64,000 nt of DNA from Spiroplasma platyhelix PALS-1 (GTDB taxonomy: Bacteria; Bacillota_I; Bacilli_A; Mycoplasmatales; VBWQ01): positions 620,001 through 684,000 of the forward strand of contig NZ_CP051215.1 of assembly GCF_021496725.1 (NCBI RefSeq), written 5' to 3'. The notes below the pieces were generated by a model, which was not told where the DNA came from, did no database searches, and saw only the letters and a program-made list of their open reading frames with translations. The position numbers and the translations under genes were made by a program. Positions 43,377-54,716 of this stretch are shown here, one piece after another (position 1 is the first letter of the stretch; every line of letters starts with the position of its first letter).

Positions 43377-45479
43377 TTACTTTTTTGAGATTCTTGATTT
43401 TTCATACTTACCAACAATTTCCTCAGTAACTGATTTTGGTGCTTCAGCATAGTGAGAGAAACTCATAGTGTATGTTCCTCTTCCTTGAGTCATTGAACGT
43501 AGTTCTGTAGCGTAACCAAACATTTCTCCTAATGGAACTTTACATTTGATTACTGAAGCATCTCCACGAGTTTCATCATTTTCAATTGTTCCTCGTTTTC
43601 CAGAAATCTTTCCAACAACAGCTCCATAATAGTCACCAGGAACAACAACTTCAACATCCATAATCGGTTCTAATAGAACAGGTTTGATTTTATCTTTATT
43701 GTCTTGCAATGCTTTTGAAGCAGCAATGTTGAAAGCACGTTCTGATGAGTCAACTGGGTGGAATGAACCATCATATAAAGTTGCCTTAACATCAATCACA
43801 GGATAACCGGCAATCAATCCATTTTCTAATGATTCTTCTAGACCTTCTTGTACTGGTTTAATATATTCTCTTGGAATTTTTCCACCAACAATTTTATCAA
43901 CAAATTCAAATCCTTTGTTTGGATTTGGTTCAAGTTTCATGATTACATGACCATACTGACCACGTCCACCTGATTGGTGAATATATTTTCCTTCAGCACG
44001 ATCGCAAATTGCTTTGATTGTTTCACGATAAGCAACTTGTGGGTTACCTGTGTTAGTTTGAACATTAAACTCTCTTGATAGACGATCAACTAGAATATCT
44101 AAGTGTAATTCACCCATCCCAGAAATAATTGTCTGACCAGTTTCATGATCTGAACTTACTCTGAAAGTTGGATCTTCTTCTGCTAGTTTTCCTAATGCTA
44201 AACTCATTTTTTCTTGGTCAGCTTTAGTTCTTGGTTCTAAAGCTAATGAGATAACTGGTTCAGGGAAAACCATTGCTTCTAAAATAATTTCATTCTTGTC
44301 ATCACATAAAGTATCACCTGTTGTTGTTGACTTCAATCCAACAATCGCGGCAATATCACCAGCATAAAGTTGATCAATATCTTCACGATGATTGGCATGC
44401 ATTTGTAAGATTCTTCCAACACGTTCTTTGTTATCTTTAGTTGAATTTAAGACATAAGAACTTGATTTTAATGTTCCAGAATAAACTCTAATAAAAGTTA
44501 GTCTTCCAACATAAGGGTCAGTCATCACTTTAAATGCTAGAGCAGAGAATGGTTCATCATCTGATGAATGTCTTTCTACTTCTTCGCCATTTGGTAGAAT
44601 TCCTTTAATTGCAGGAACCTCAAGTGGTGATGGTAGATAATCCACAACAGCGTCTAACATCAGCTTAACACCTTTATTTTTAAAGGCGCTTCCACATAAA
44701 ACTGGAAAGAATTCTGCTTGAATTGTTAGTTCACGAATTACTTTTTTAATCTCAGGAACTGAGATTTCTTGTCCTTCAAGATATTTTTCTAATAATTCAT
44801 CATTGTGATGAGCTAATTCTTCAATTAGCATTGCTCTTCTTTGATCAACTTCTGCTTTTAAATGATCTGGGATAGCAATCTCTTGATAGATTTCTTGTGG
44901 CTTACCATCAAAACTATACGCCTTTAAAGTAACCAAATCAATGATTCCCACAAAATCATTCTCTGCACCAATTGGTCATTGAATCGCAAATGCTCTTGCA
45001 CCCAAACGAGAATGTAATGTTGCAACTGAGTTTGCAAAGTTTGCACCAATCTTATCCATTTTGTTTGCGAAAACAATTCTTGGTACTTTATATTTTGTTG
45101 CTTGTCTTCAAACTGTTTCAGTTTGAGGTTCTACTCCTGATTGAGCATCTAATACTGCTACAGCTCCATCTAACACTCTTAAAGAGCGTTCAACTTCAAC
45201 AGTAAAATCAACGTGACCTGGAGTATCAATAATATTAATTCGATATTTATTGCTATCATGAGTTCAAAATGCAGTTGTTGCAGCAGATGTAATAGTGATC
45301 CCACGTTCTTGCTCTTGAACCATTCAGTCCATAGTAGCTGCTCCTTCGTGGACCTCACCAATTTTATGAATCTTACCAGTGTGGAAAAGGATTCTTTCTG
45401 TTGTTGTTGTCTTTCCTGCATCAATATGAGCCATAATACCAATGTTTCTTGTATTATTTAGCGAATATTCTCGGGCCAT
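43377..45479 (-). CDS. fusA: Elongation factor G
   Basis: The 700-residue translocase has the full EF-G domain set: GTPase motifs at the N-terminus ([23 protein letters not shown]), domain II ([24 protein letters not shown]), [25 protein letters not shown] in domain IV and AASKALQDN. Trp codons are UGA in the G domain. Part of the str operon, 13 bases after rpsG. Confidence 0.98.
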
Positions 45480-45492
45480 AATTTCTCCTTAA

Positions 45493-45963
45493 TTATCATT
45501 TATAGTGAGCAAAAGCTTTATTTGCTTCTGCTGCACGATGGATTTCATCACGTTTCTTAACTGCAGAACCATTTCCTTGAGCAGCATCAAAAATTTCTAA
45601 TGCTAACTTATCTTCCATAGTTCTACCATTTCTTATTCTTGCATAAGAAACTAATCAGCGAATTGCTAATGTAGTTTTTCGTGCTTCACTTACTTCAATT
45701 GGAACTTGGTAGTTTGCTCCACCAATTCTTCTTGTTTTAACTTCTAATTGTGGTTTGATATTTTCAATTGCTTTTTCAAAAACCTTTAAAGGTTCATCAT
45801 TAGCTTTTTCCTTAACGATGTCTAAAGCTTTGTAAACGATTTTTCGTGCTAAACTTTTCTTTCCAGATACCATAATTGAGTTAACTAATTGAGTTATCAA
45901 TTTTGATTCGTAAACTGGATCAAGAACTAATTCACGCTTGATTGCTTGATTTTTTCTACTCAT
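45493..45963 (-). CDS. rpsG: 30S ribosomal protein S7
   Basis: 156 residues with [54 protein letters not shown] and [15 protein letters not shown] as in S7. UGA supplies Trp in LAIRW and at the C-terminus. It lies 17 bases after rpsL. Confidence 0.97.
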
Positions 45964-45980
45964 TTTATAAACACTCCTTC

Positions 45981-46403
45981 TTAAGCCTTACTACTCTTAG
46001 GTTTTTTTGTCCCATATAATGAGCGACTTTGATTACGGTTGGCAACACCAGCAGTATCAAAAGTTCCACGAACAACATGATATCTAACCCCAGGAAGGTC
46101 TTTTACTCTTCCTCCACGAATTAAAATAATTGAGTGTTCTTGCAGGTTATGTCCTTCACCACCAATGTAAGCAGTTACTTCCATTGAGTTACTTAAACGC
46201 ACACGAGCATATTTTCTTAAAGCTGAGTTAGGTTTCTTAGGTGTCATAGTTCCAACACGAACAGCTACTCCACGTTTTTGAGGAGCACTAATCTTAGTTA
46301 CACGTTTTTCTAAAGTATTATATCCAACATTTAAAGCTGGAGATTTTGATTTATACTTTTTGATTTTTCGACCATTACGTACTAATTGATTAATTGTAGG
46401 CAT
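45981..46403 (-). CDS. rpsL: 30S ribosomal protein S12
   Basis: 140 residues: [79 protein letters not shown] and the C-terminal KKPK. The decoding-centre lysines (in [11 protein letters not shown] and GRVKDLPG) are wild-type, i.e. no streptomycin-resistance substitution is visible. First gene of the str operon. Confidence 0.97.
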   Translation of the reverse strand: MPTINQLVRNGRKIKKYKSKSPALNVGYNTLEKRVTKISAPQKRGVAVRVGTMTPKKPNSALRKYARVRLSNSMEVTAYIGGEGHNLQEHSIILIRGGRVKDLPGVRYHVVRGTFDTAGVANRNQSRSLYGTKKPKSSKA

Positions 46404-46445
46404 TAATTAAATCTCCTTAATTATAAATTTTTTACATATTATTAT

Positions 46446-46465
46446 ATACACAACTCCGTGTGTAT
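46446..46465 (-). promoter_or_regulatory. Hairpin in the str operon leader
   Basis: ATACACA and TGTGTAT form a GC-containing hairpin within the roughly 75-base leader before rpsL. It could be a regulatory element for the operon; function not established. Confidence 0.4.
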
Positions 46466-46486
46466 CATAAAAACAGTCCAATAGAT

Positions 46487-46515
46487 ATAATACCGATAAA
46501 TACTATAATAGTCAA
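46487..46515 (-). promoter_or_regulatory. str operon promoter
   Basis: On the minus strand TTGACT (46510-46515) and TATTAT (46487-46492) are separated by exactly 17 bases, giving a start near 46480. Confidence 0.7.
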
Positions 46516-46658
46516 CCAAAATCTACTAAAATATTTCATTATTTTTAAATAAAAAAATTTAATATTTAAACTCATTTTTTTATAAATTAATCTCATTAGC
46601 AGTTGTATTAAAAATTTATAGACTTAAAATGTATCTAAGATATAAAAAGGGGGAAATA

Positions 46659-47207
46659 ATGAAAAAACATCTAGTGATTCTATCAAGCATTATTGGACTT
46701 GGATTTGGAACAATTGCTAACGCCATCAACACTCAAAAAAATAATTTAAAGATAAATATAAATCCTACTAGTCAAGAAATTAAATACTCAACAAATATTT
46801 TAAAATATGATGTATCAAATGGTAGCACTCAAAGTTTTCAATTAAACGATTTATTACCTTTACTAAAAAACTTAAAAAAAGAACACAAAGAAAAGAAAGC
46901 AAACTTAGAATTTGACAGATTTCCAAGATGAAATTTTATAGCTGATAACTCAGATATTTTTGGTGTTGGATGACTCTTTGAATCAAGCTTTACTCTTGTA
47001 GAATTAATTAATTCAGATTTTGTTCAATTTGAAAACATTTTAATGAATATATCAGGAACTCAAAAACTAATTACATTAAATCTTAACTATGAAATTTTAG
47101 GTATCTCTAAAAGTCTTGAATTAATTAACTACCAATCAGAAATTCTACCTTTAAAACAAGAACAAATGCAATCAAACTTTGAATTTATATATAATTGAAC
47201 TTTATAA
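46659..47207 (+). CDS. Small secreted protein
   Basis: A 182-residue protein with a clean signal peptide (MKKHLVILSSIIGLGFGTIA then NA, cleavage about residue 22) and no further membrane helix or lipobox. The mature part is polar, Asn/Leu-rich, with a short Lys-rich helix (KNLKKEHKEKKANLEF) and FIADNSDIFGVGWLFESSFTL. No known domain. AAAGGGGGAAATA precedes the ATG; an upstream in-frame ATG at 46629 would hide that site. It stands between the str operon promoter region and a terminator. Confidence 0.8.
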
Positions 47208-47212
47208 ATTAA

Positions 47213-47250
47213 TAAAAAAAACTTCTTAATTAAATTAAGAAGTTTTTTTA
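47213..47250. terminator. Bidirectional terminator
   Basis: AAAACTTCTTAATT and AATTAAGAAGTTTT form a perfect hairpin with A/T runs on both sides, between convergent genes. Confidence 0.88.
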
Positions 47251-47258
47251 AAATGAAA

Positions 47259-48899
47259 TTATGCTTGTCAACGTAGTTTTCATCCTGCAAATCCAATACA
47301 CACTGCAATGATAGCAAGTGATATTGGAATATATGCATAATAAATACTTTGGAAAACAAACTTACCATTTCAAGCTGCTAAGAATGGATCCAAACAGTAT
47401 TTGAATGGGTTAATGTAAGTAACATATTTTAAAATTTCACTATTAGTAATCATTTCAATTGGAACAAAACCTCCACTTAAAAAGGCTACTGGTAGATAGA
47501 AAACATTAGAAACTGCAATAAAAGATGTTGTTGATTTGAAAATTGAAGCAAACATCATTCCCAAACTGATTGAAGTGATGATTAAAATTATTAAAAAAGG
47601 AATTGTTGGTAGAATGTCACTTGGTAAAGCTACTACATTTCATCCAAATTTATGACCAAAGAAAATCCCTGCTCATAATAATGTTCATAGAAATGCTATC
47701 ATAATAAAAATAAATCCAATAAAGATAACTGAGATAACAAAGAATACTGGTTTGATATTTGTTGCACCAATTCTTTTCATCAGAACACTATTTTTAAATT
47801 CTAATATTGTCTGAGGAATAATAAAGATTCCTACCGACATAGCCTGCACCATACTAATTGAACCGACCAAACTATGAATTGGCAGAATTCCAGTATTAGG
47901 ATCAGCATCCATAGTACTAAAAGCAAATCCTTGTAAGAATAAAATCAAGATTGGGTAAGCTAATAAGAAGAATGGTACAAAGAAACCTTTATAGTAGTAC
48001 TTCAACATTAAAGAAATTAATGGTCAATTCTTGCCATAATCTTTATTTTCACTAATTAAGTGATCAACTTTGTTTTTCTTTTTCTTATTTGATGCTTTAT
48101 CTGCTTTTTCTTTAGCTTGCTTTTCTTCTTCTTCGTATTGTTTCTTTAAATCAGCTTTCTTGTTTTCTTCAAACATTTTTCAAGTATACTCATGAACTGA
48201 ACCATACTCTTTGATTAAATCCTTAACTTTTCCAGCATCTTTGATAACACCATTATGAACATAAATATATTTTTCACAAAAATCTTCAACTTCACTCATC
48301 ATATGAGTTACCAGAATCATTGCTTTCTTTTTCTTAACAATATTTTGTTTTAAGAAATCAAAAATTTGTGCACGAACTTCAATATCTAATCCTGTCGAAA
48401 CTTCATCTAAAATAACCAAATCAGGATCATGAATCACACTTAATAAAATATTTAAACGTTGTTGCTGTCCTCCTGATAGACCTTCAATAAATTTATTTTC
48501 AAAGCCATTAATTTGATAAGTTCTTAACAGTTCTTTTAATTGTGACTCTGACATTTCAATACTAAAGGTATGAAGATAATATTTAATCATATCCATAACA
48601 GAAATTCCGATTGGATACTTTGAATCTTGAAATTGCAAACCAATAACTAAATTATCTTGGCGAATAACTTCTCCTGAAGTAGGTTGTCTAATGCCACCAA
48701 TAATTTCACTCATAGTTGATTTACCAGAACCATTAGCCCCAATAATACCAATACGATCACCTGACTTAATAACAAAATCAATCCCATCTAAAGCAACTTT
48801 ATTCTTATACTTTTTAGTAACATTCTTTAGTTCAACTAAGGGTTTCTTTTTATCAAATGGTTTTCTTTTTAAACCTGTTTTTGTTGCTAATTTTGGCAT
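47259..48899 (-). CDS. ABC-2 transporter, ATPase and permease in one chain
   Basis: Reading UGA at 48180-48182 as Trp joins an ABC ATPase to a permease in one frame of 546 residues. The N-terminal half has Walker A GANGSGKS, signature LSGGQQQRLNIL, Walker B LVILDEVSTGLD and switch His LVTHMMSE. A highly charged linker (about 240-290, EEEEKQAKEKADKASNKKKKN) leads to six hydrophobic segments with an ABC-2 pattern (VLMKRIGATNIKP, LPVAFLSGGFVPIEM). ATPase-before-permease fusion resembles the ABCG half-transporter order. An earlier in-frame start at 48941 exists, but GAAGGG before 48899 and a -10-like TAAAAT near 48955 favour the shorter form. Confidence 0.82.
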
Positions 48900-49079
48900 T
48901 AATTTTTTCCCTTCATAAATAATAAAATGATTGTCTGACATATTTTATCATTTAAATAAAATGTTTGCGAAATTATTTAATTTAATTAAAGAAAAAACAA
49001 TTTTGCATTGTTATTTAAATCCTAAGTATATTTAAAGTACTCTGATATGCTTTAAAACCAACATTTATATTAATTTTGC

Positions 49080-49085
49080 TATAAT
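49080..49085 (+). promoter_or_regulatory. -10 element of the HU gene promoter
   Basis: TATAAT lies about 60 bases before the HU start in the spacer that separates the two divergent genes. Confidence 0.5.
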
Positions 49086-49146
49086 AAAAATGTGATTTAA
49101 ATATTAAATTATCTTCAATAAAACGAAAGGAAAGGGTTGAGTATTA

Positions 49147-49431
49147 ATGAAAAAAAATGATTTTTTTGAACAAACTAAAAAAGAATTAAATATGACTGAT
49201 AAACAATATCAAGAAGTAATTAATAAAATTTTTAGTAGTATTTCTGATTCACTAATCAAAGGTGAAAATGTAAAAATTAGAGGATTTGGAACATTTAAAA
49301 TAACAAACTATAAAGCAAGAAATGGAAGAAACCCAAAAACTGGAGAAAGTATTCGTATCCCTGCTAAAAGAGTTATTAAATTAAACGTTGCAAAAGACCT
49401 AAAAACTGAAGTTCAAAAATTTGAGTCATAG
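49147..49431 (+). CDS. hup: HU/IHF-family DNA-binding protein
   Basis: A 94-residue nucleoid protein: helices MKKNDFFEQTKKELNMTDKQ and YQEVINKIFSSISDSLIKGE, then KIRGFGTFKITNYKARNGRNPKTGESIRIPAKRVIKLN, the beta-arm signature that intercalates the DNA minor groove. It is slightly longer at the N-terminus than standard HU. Ribosome binding site GAAAGGAAAGGG. It is monocistronic with its own terminator. Whether HU or a specialised relative cannot be told. Confidence 0.9.
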   Translation: MKKNDFFEQTKKELNMTDKQYQEVINKIFSSISDSLIKGENVKIRGFGTFKITNYKARNGRNPKTGESIRIPAKRVIKLNVAKDLKTEVQKFES

Positions 49432-49433
49432 AA

Positions 49434-49466
49434 AAAAATGCTTAGTTAACTAAGCATTTTTTATTT
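49434..49466. terminator. Bidirectional terminator after HU
   Basis: AAATGCTTAGTTAACTAAGCATTT is a perfect palindrome followed by T-rich sequence, and overlaps the stop of the convergent MATE gene. Confidence 0.85.
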
Positions 49467-51089
49467 CTGTTTGATTCTTAAAACTTCAACCTCACGATTT
49501 TCAGTTTCAGGATTTGAAATTTCTTCTTCTGCAGGTTTTTTGATAAACCTTCGTACTTTACTAAAGGTATAAAGCAGAAGCGGTAGCAACACAAGAGCAG
49601 CAAATAAATCAATCAACCCAACCATCATATAGAAATAAAATCCATTACTTGTAGAATTAGCAATTAAGTATCCTAATCCCAAACATAATGTTGGCATAAT
49701 CACTGTTTTTTGTAAGCTGGCAAATAACGCAACTCTGCCATGATTGCTTCCTTGAAAAAAGATGATAGCAATAAAATGTAAAGTTGCTAATGGATAAAAG
49801 GCAAATTGCATGATTATGTAACTCTTGAAATGCTTAGCCATTGCCAAATCAACTCCAAAAGCATGCATCATATATTGTCCTGCTGTAATAACTAATAGTA
49901 AAGATATAGTTAAAAGAACTAACAATAAAATAATTAATCTTCAAATGATTTGTCAGACACGATAGTAATTCTTTGTTCCATAAACATAACCAACCAAACT
50001 TCTTGCTCCTTGACTGACACCAATAATTGGTGCATTAATTAAAATCAATCAAGGCATAATCCCACCATAAAGTTGAACATAAATTGGAATATTAGAATCA
50101 TTAGGATAGTCAGTTGGTGCAGGAATAGTATTAAGAATTTTTGTTGTGAACATAGCTAACATACTTTGAGCAGCACTTTCTAATAAAGCACTAATTCCAA
50201 TTAATAAAATTCCAAATACTAATGCCTTTTTTAACTTTAAGTTATTAAACTTAAATCGTAAATTAGAACCACTATAATAAATTAGCAAGAGTGCCATGAC
50301 AATAATTAAGAATCAAGAAATAATTGTTGCATATGCTGTTCCTGCCATTCCTAAGTTACCTGGGATAACAAAAATAAAGTCAAGCATAATATTAGTCAAA
50401 CAAGAAATCAAAATGATGACAATATTTGCAATTACTCGTCCCTCACTTCTTAATAAATTCAATCAAAAGTTACTGATAAATAATAATGGTGAACCTAAAA
50501 CTAGAATTCGAGAAAATCTAATTGCTTCTTTGTTGATGATATCCTTAATAATTGGATCAACAGCAGTACCACTACCTCCAGATTGAAAATTAATAATTAA
50601 AGGAATAAGAAAATACATTCCAAGTGTAAAAAATGCAGAAATGATAACTGAAGTTACAAAACCATTCCCAACATAATTAGACATTTTATCACTATTGTTC
50701 TTACCATAAGCAATTGAAAACTTAACTGAAGTTCCAATTGAAACTAACACTGAAAAAGCAATAGCAATTGAAGCAGGAACTGCAGCATAAGTCGTTGCAA
50801 TATTGATTATTTTTAAAGCTTCACTTGGAGGAATATCAATAAGATCTCGATAACGGCCAATAACATCTCCCCCACCTCATTGTGTAGCAATCCACTTATC
50901 AAAAATTTGATAAGTTGAAAAAATCACCATTGAGATAATAGTTGGGGTCACCATAATAAAAATGGCACTTCATGGATTATAATTAGTAAAAATATTTTGT
51001 CTTTTAAATTTTGCATCAAGACTTTTAGTTTTTTTAGCTTCTATTTTTTGTAGCTTTATCTGCTCATTTGATTTTTTGAATAAACTCAT
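49461..51089 (-). CDS. MATE family efflux transporter, second copy
   Basis: A 542-residue multi-helix transporter paralogous to the gene at 22916-24532. Shared features: TPTIISMVIFSTYQIFDKWIATQWGGGD, IGTSVKFSIAYGKNNSDKMSNYVGNGF in the first half and, on the minus strand near 50000, a GVSQGARSLVGYVYGTK-like segment in the second. About twelve helices are predicted; both ends are charged. The start could also be the in-frame ATG at 51101; ribosome binding sites are weak for both. Substrate unknown. Confidence 0.85.
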
Positions 51090-51209
51090 ACTTTTTTCCA
51101 TTCTGTTTCTAAATCAACTTAATTATATAATTCTTTGTATTTCTTTATTCAAATTTTCATTAAAATAAAAACTAATCAAAAAAATTGATTAATTTTTATT
51201 ATCTTTTTA

Positions 51210-51566
51210 TTAAATTCTGGTTTTAATTCATCATCTTACAACTAAGGCAAATCCTAAAATTATCAAGATTGGTGCTAAGACTAAAAGAAATAATAAAGCA
51301 ACAAAAACTTGAGAAAAAGGATGAGTCAAATAAGCATCTACCACTGCTTGGTCATCAAGACTAGTTCAATTAAATAATAAATCTTTCAAACTGTAATGAT
51401 TTAGTGCTCAAAACCCGTTTCCTAGATAAGAATCAAAACGATTAGTAAATTTTGCTGTTGGCAATAATATTAAGGCAATAACTATTAAAAGAAAAGTTAG
51501 AACTAAAAGAAAAATTCCAAATTTAAATCTTCAATCTAATAAAGAAACTTTATTGTTCTCTTTCAT
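51210..51566 (-). CDS. Small two-helix membrane protein A
   Basis: A 118-residue protein with transmembrane helices at about 15-37 and 88-110 and a polar extracellular loop (FTNRFDSYLGNGFWALNHYSLKDLLFNW). Short cytoplasmic ends are basic. It is preceded 15 bases upstream by a gene of the same architecture (51582-51968) and shares with it the loop core LGNGF. No known family. Co-transcribed with its neighbour by spacing. Confidence 0.7.
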
Positions 51567-51581
51567 CAACTAACCAAATTT

Positions 51582-51968
51582 TTAAGTATATAATCATCTT
51601 TTAAAGTAACCAAATGCTAATGCCAAAATACAAATACCACCAAAAGTTGGCAGCAGAATTATTAAGAAAACAATCCCAAATATTAATTGAATTAAAGGTG
51701 CAGAAACAAAACCAGCACCTGCTGAAAAGGAATTTTTAAAATCAGCATACCCTTGACTAGTTAGAAAAGGCGAAACACCATTTTTATACATCATCTCAAA
51801 TCCATTTCCAATTAAATTAGGACTTGTTGCAGCAGAATCTTTTGGAACAAAATTAGCTGTGCCAATTAAAATTAGTCCTAATACTAAAGCAACAAAACTA
51901 ACTACCAATGCAATGTAGCCAACTTTAATCCCTCAATTTTGTTTCTTAAATCATTTTAAAAAACGCAT
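51582..51968 (-). CDS. Small two-helix membrane protein B
   Basis: A 128-residue protein starting MRFLKWFKKQNWGIKV, with helices at about 18-40 and 92-120 and a loop FVPKDSAATSPNLIGNGFEM. The shape and the (L/I)GNGF loop core match the downstream 118-residue protein, so the pair probably arose by duplication. AAAGGAAGAG precedes the start. Function unknown; the MATE gene 120 bases further down may or may not belong to the same transcript. Confidence 0.7.
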
Positions 51969-52088
51969 TGATCTCTTCCTTTCTTTTAAATAACTTGTCT
52001 CAAACTTAATAACATATAAATTATACAAAAAACCATTCTGAAAAGAAAAGAAAATTTCAATAAACTTAAATTTATTAATTTTGATAAA

Positions 52089-52117
52089 TAAAAAAATCAC
52101 CTAAATGGTGATTTTTT
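52089..52117 (-). terminator. Terminator of the rplK-rplA operon
   Basis: AAAATCACC and GGTGATTTT pair around TAAAT, followed by T/A runs, immediately downstream of rplA. Confidence 0.8.
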
Positions 52118-52800
52118 TAGTCTTCAATTGTTACTTTAATTCCTGGTCCCATTGTTGTGCTGATACTAATATTTTTAATATATGCACCCTTAACAGTAGC
52201 AGGTTTTGCTTTTCTTAAAGTATTTAAAATTGTTTGATAGTTTGCTTTCAATTGATTTTCTGAAAAAGAAACTTTTCCTAAAATAACATGAATGTTACCA
52301 TTTTTATCAACACGATATTCAATCTTACCTTTACGAATATCATTAATTGCCTTAGCAACATCTGTTGTTACTGTTCCTAATTTAGCAGTTGGCATTAAAC
52401 CTTTTGGTCCTAAAATCTTACCAATCTTACCTAATTCTGACATAATTTCTGGAGTTGCAACAATGATATCAAAGTCAAGGAAACCACCTTGAATCTTAGT
52501 AATCATTTCTTTATCTCCTACAAGATCTGCTCCTGCAGCAATTGCTTCTTTTTCTTTTGTAGTTGTAAGTACTAATACCTTTTGAGTTTTTCCTGTTCCC
52601 TCTGGTAAAACAATTGATCCTCTAAGCATTTGTTCTGCTTTTTTTGGGTCAAGATTTAAACGGAAAACAGCTTCCACTGTTGCATCAAATTTTAAAGTTG
52701 ATGTTTGTTTTGCTAAACTAATTGCTTGTTCTAAAGAATAAACTGTTGTTCTATCTACTAATTTTGCTAATTCTTGAAATCTTTTACTTTTTTTAATCAT
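52117..52800 (-). CDS. rplA: 50S ribosomal protein L1
   Basis: 227 residues matching L1: [73 protein letters not shown] (the L1 signature) and [18 protein letters not shown]. It forms the mobile L1 stalk at the E site. It lies 11 bases after rplK. Confidence 0.97.
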   Translation of the reverse strand: MIKKSKRFQELAKLVDRTTVYSLEQAISLAKQTSTLKFDATVEAVFRLNLDPKKAEQMLRGSIVLPEGTGKTQKVLVLTTTKEKEAIAAGADLVGDKEMITKIQGGFLDFDIIVATPEIMSELGKIGKILGPKGLMPTAKLGTVTTDVAKAINDIRKGKIEYRVDKNGNIHVILGKVSFSENQLKANYQTILNTLRKAKPATVKGAYIKNISISTTMGPGIKVTIED

Positions 52801-52811
52801 TTTAATTCACC

Positions 52812-53249
52812 TTATTCTTCAACATTAATACCCATGTTTTTAGCAGTACCTGCAACAATTTTAATTGCAGCCTCTAAATCATAAGCATTTAAATCAGGCA
52901 TTTTAATTTTAGCAATTTCAGTAATTTGTTCTTTAGTTATTTTGCCAACTTTTGTTAACTTAGCATTAGAACTTCCTTTTTCTAATTTTAATAATTTTTT
53001 AATTAAAAAAGTTGTTGGTGGAGTTTTAATTTCGAACTTAAAATCCTTGTTTTTGAAAGCAATAATTTTAACTGGAATTGGAACTGGATTAGTTTCATCT
53101 TTTTGATCTTTAGTTTTGTCATTAAATTCACGACAAAACTTTGGCATATCAATCCCAAAAGAAGCTAAACTAGCACCAGGTTTTGCTAACCCAGCAGGTA
53201 ATTGAATTGTAGCAATTCGGTTAATATTTGGATCTTTAACTTGAGCCAT
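52812..53249 (-). CDS. rplK: 50S ribosomal protein L11
   Basis: 145 residues: IATIQLPAGLAKPGASLASFGIDMPKFCREFNDKT, FKFEIKTPPTTFLIKKLL and the RNA-binding C-terminal domain KVGKITKEQITEIAKIKMPDLNAYDLEAAIKIVAGTAKNMGI. The region expected to read PPVGPALGQ reads GASLASFG, so the first strand loop is divergent. Start 53249 is chosen because AAGGAGAAGG lies just upstream; the longer TTG start adds only two residues. Confidence 0.95.
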   Translation of the reverse strand: MAQVKDPNINRIATIQLPAGLAKPGASLASFGIDMPKFCREFNDKTKDQKDETNPVPIPVKIIAFKNKDFKFEIKTPPTTFLIKKLLKLEKGSSNAKLTKVGKITKEQITEIAKIKMPDLNAYDLEAAIKIVAGTAKNMGINVEE

Positions 53250-53345
53250 GAGCAACCTTCTCCTTTTTAGTTCTCACTGTGGTAATAACGATTAAATCTT
53301 CCACACGGCACTATTAAAATAGTACTGGTAAATAATAACATTAAT
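53250..53345 (-). promoter_or_regulatory. Structured leader of rplK-rplA
   Basis: The region before rplK contains AGTACTATTTTAATAGTGC, a hairpin, and further GC-richer sequence (CCGTGTGGAAG) unlike the surrounding AT-rich spacers. L1 operons are commonly autoregulated at the leader, so a binding site is plausible, but I cannot identify it with certainty. Confidence 0.3.
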
Positions 53346-53396
53346 CTAACAAATCTGCAATATTTTCTTAATTAAATAACCATTTATTGACTGAAA

Positions 53397-54533
53397 TTAT
53401 TTTTTAATTTTATTGGGACTTTTATTATATTTTCAGATTTTTACTCAAAAAGTTTTTCAACTTAATCAAATATAAGGCTTAAAAACAAAACGATCAAAAT
53501 TTTGTGTTGCTAGCACCAAAACTAAAGTAATAAAATAACAAAGTAAAATTGATAAAATTGTACAACTATAAAGATCAAGACTAGTAGTACGCATTATTGC
53601 TAAAGCTCATCCTCTTGGCAAATATGTACCATTATGAAGCACATAAATTCATCAACTTAAACCTGATCATCAATTAATAAAATTACTATGAAATTTAAAT
53701 CCTTTAAATATTAAAAAATAAAATCCTCCAGCTAAATATCATAAAGTATTTAAGTATGTTAATGCTGAATCACTATCATTTAATCATCATGCAAATGAAA
53801 AATTAATTAAATAAACAATGATAAGTCCTGCTAAAGCAAATAATTGTGTTTTTCAATTATATTGCAATCGTTTTTCTTTTTCTATTAAGTGTCAATATCC
53901 ACCCAAAATAGCAGCAAATAACACCACACCAAAAGTATATTCATCATCATAAAGTGAAAAATTATAGCTCAGTACTTTAATTAAAAGTGAACCAATTGTC
54001 GCCATAATAGTAATTAAAAAGAAAAATATTAAAATTCATTTTAGTAACTTCTTACCAGTCTCATAATTACTTTCTAAATAACTAGCAAAAAATGGAAAGA
54101 CTAAATAAATAAAAATAATTCCTCAAAAATATCAAAATCTAATCGAAAATAAATCTAAAATAATTTCACCAAAAAAATTGTTAAAAAATTGATTAATCGT
54201 GTAACCTTCAACAATTGAAGTAACAATTAAATAAATTGAAGCAATCAATATTCTTCAAATAACAATCTCTAAAGATAATCATAAAAAACGCTTAACTTTA
54301 TTCCCACCATTATTTCTAAGAATTAAAAAATATCCAGTAATAAAGGCAAATGAAAAAATTGCTGGTCAACTAATAATTCGACCCATAAGAACAAATAAAT
54401 TGTCATAAGGCAAAAAAGTAGGAATTTCATGAATGACAACAACAAAAAAGATTGATAAAATTCTTAATAATTCAATACCACTTTCGCGTGTCTTAATAGC
54501 ACTATTTTGTTTTATATCAAAAAAATCTATCAT
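53397..54533 (-). CDS. Acyltransferase 3 family membrane protein, second copy
   Basis: A 378-residue protein with about ten helices and the same family pattern as 12967-14151: ESGIELLRILSIFFVVVIHEIPTF, with Arg in the first helix and the His (VIHE) at its end, FSFAFITGYF, and WIYVLHNGTYLPRGWAL late in the protein. The C-terminus is a basic tail KIWKYNKSPNKIKK. The two proteins are divergent, so probably have different acceptors. Most Trp are UGA. No convincing ribosome binding site other than AAGGGG eight bases before the ATG. Confidence 0.78.
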
Positions 54534-54683
54534 TAAACCCCTTCAACTCTATTTCATCCTTACTAATTTAATTATATTGACTATTATACTTTTTTAAAAT
54601 ACTTTTTTTAAAAATCGCTAAAATGTTTACAATAAGTGACGATAAGAGTAAAATATTTAAAATTAAATTATACTTATATTAAC

Positions 54684-54689
54684 TATAAT
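54684..54689 (+). promoter_or_regulatory. -10 element of the guaA promoter
   Basis: TATAAT about 28 bases before the guaA start; ribosome binding site AAGGAG follows. The -35 region is not clear. Confidence 0.45.
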
Positions 54690-54716
54690 TTCTTTTAACA
54701 TATCAAGGAGAACTAA

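Noticed and set aside
48174-48182. Separate permease gene starting at the ATG 48176
   Set aside because: The ATPase frame continues through TGA (Trp) into this ATG with no stop and no ribosome binding site immediately before it.
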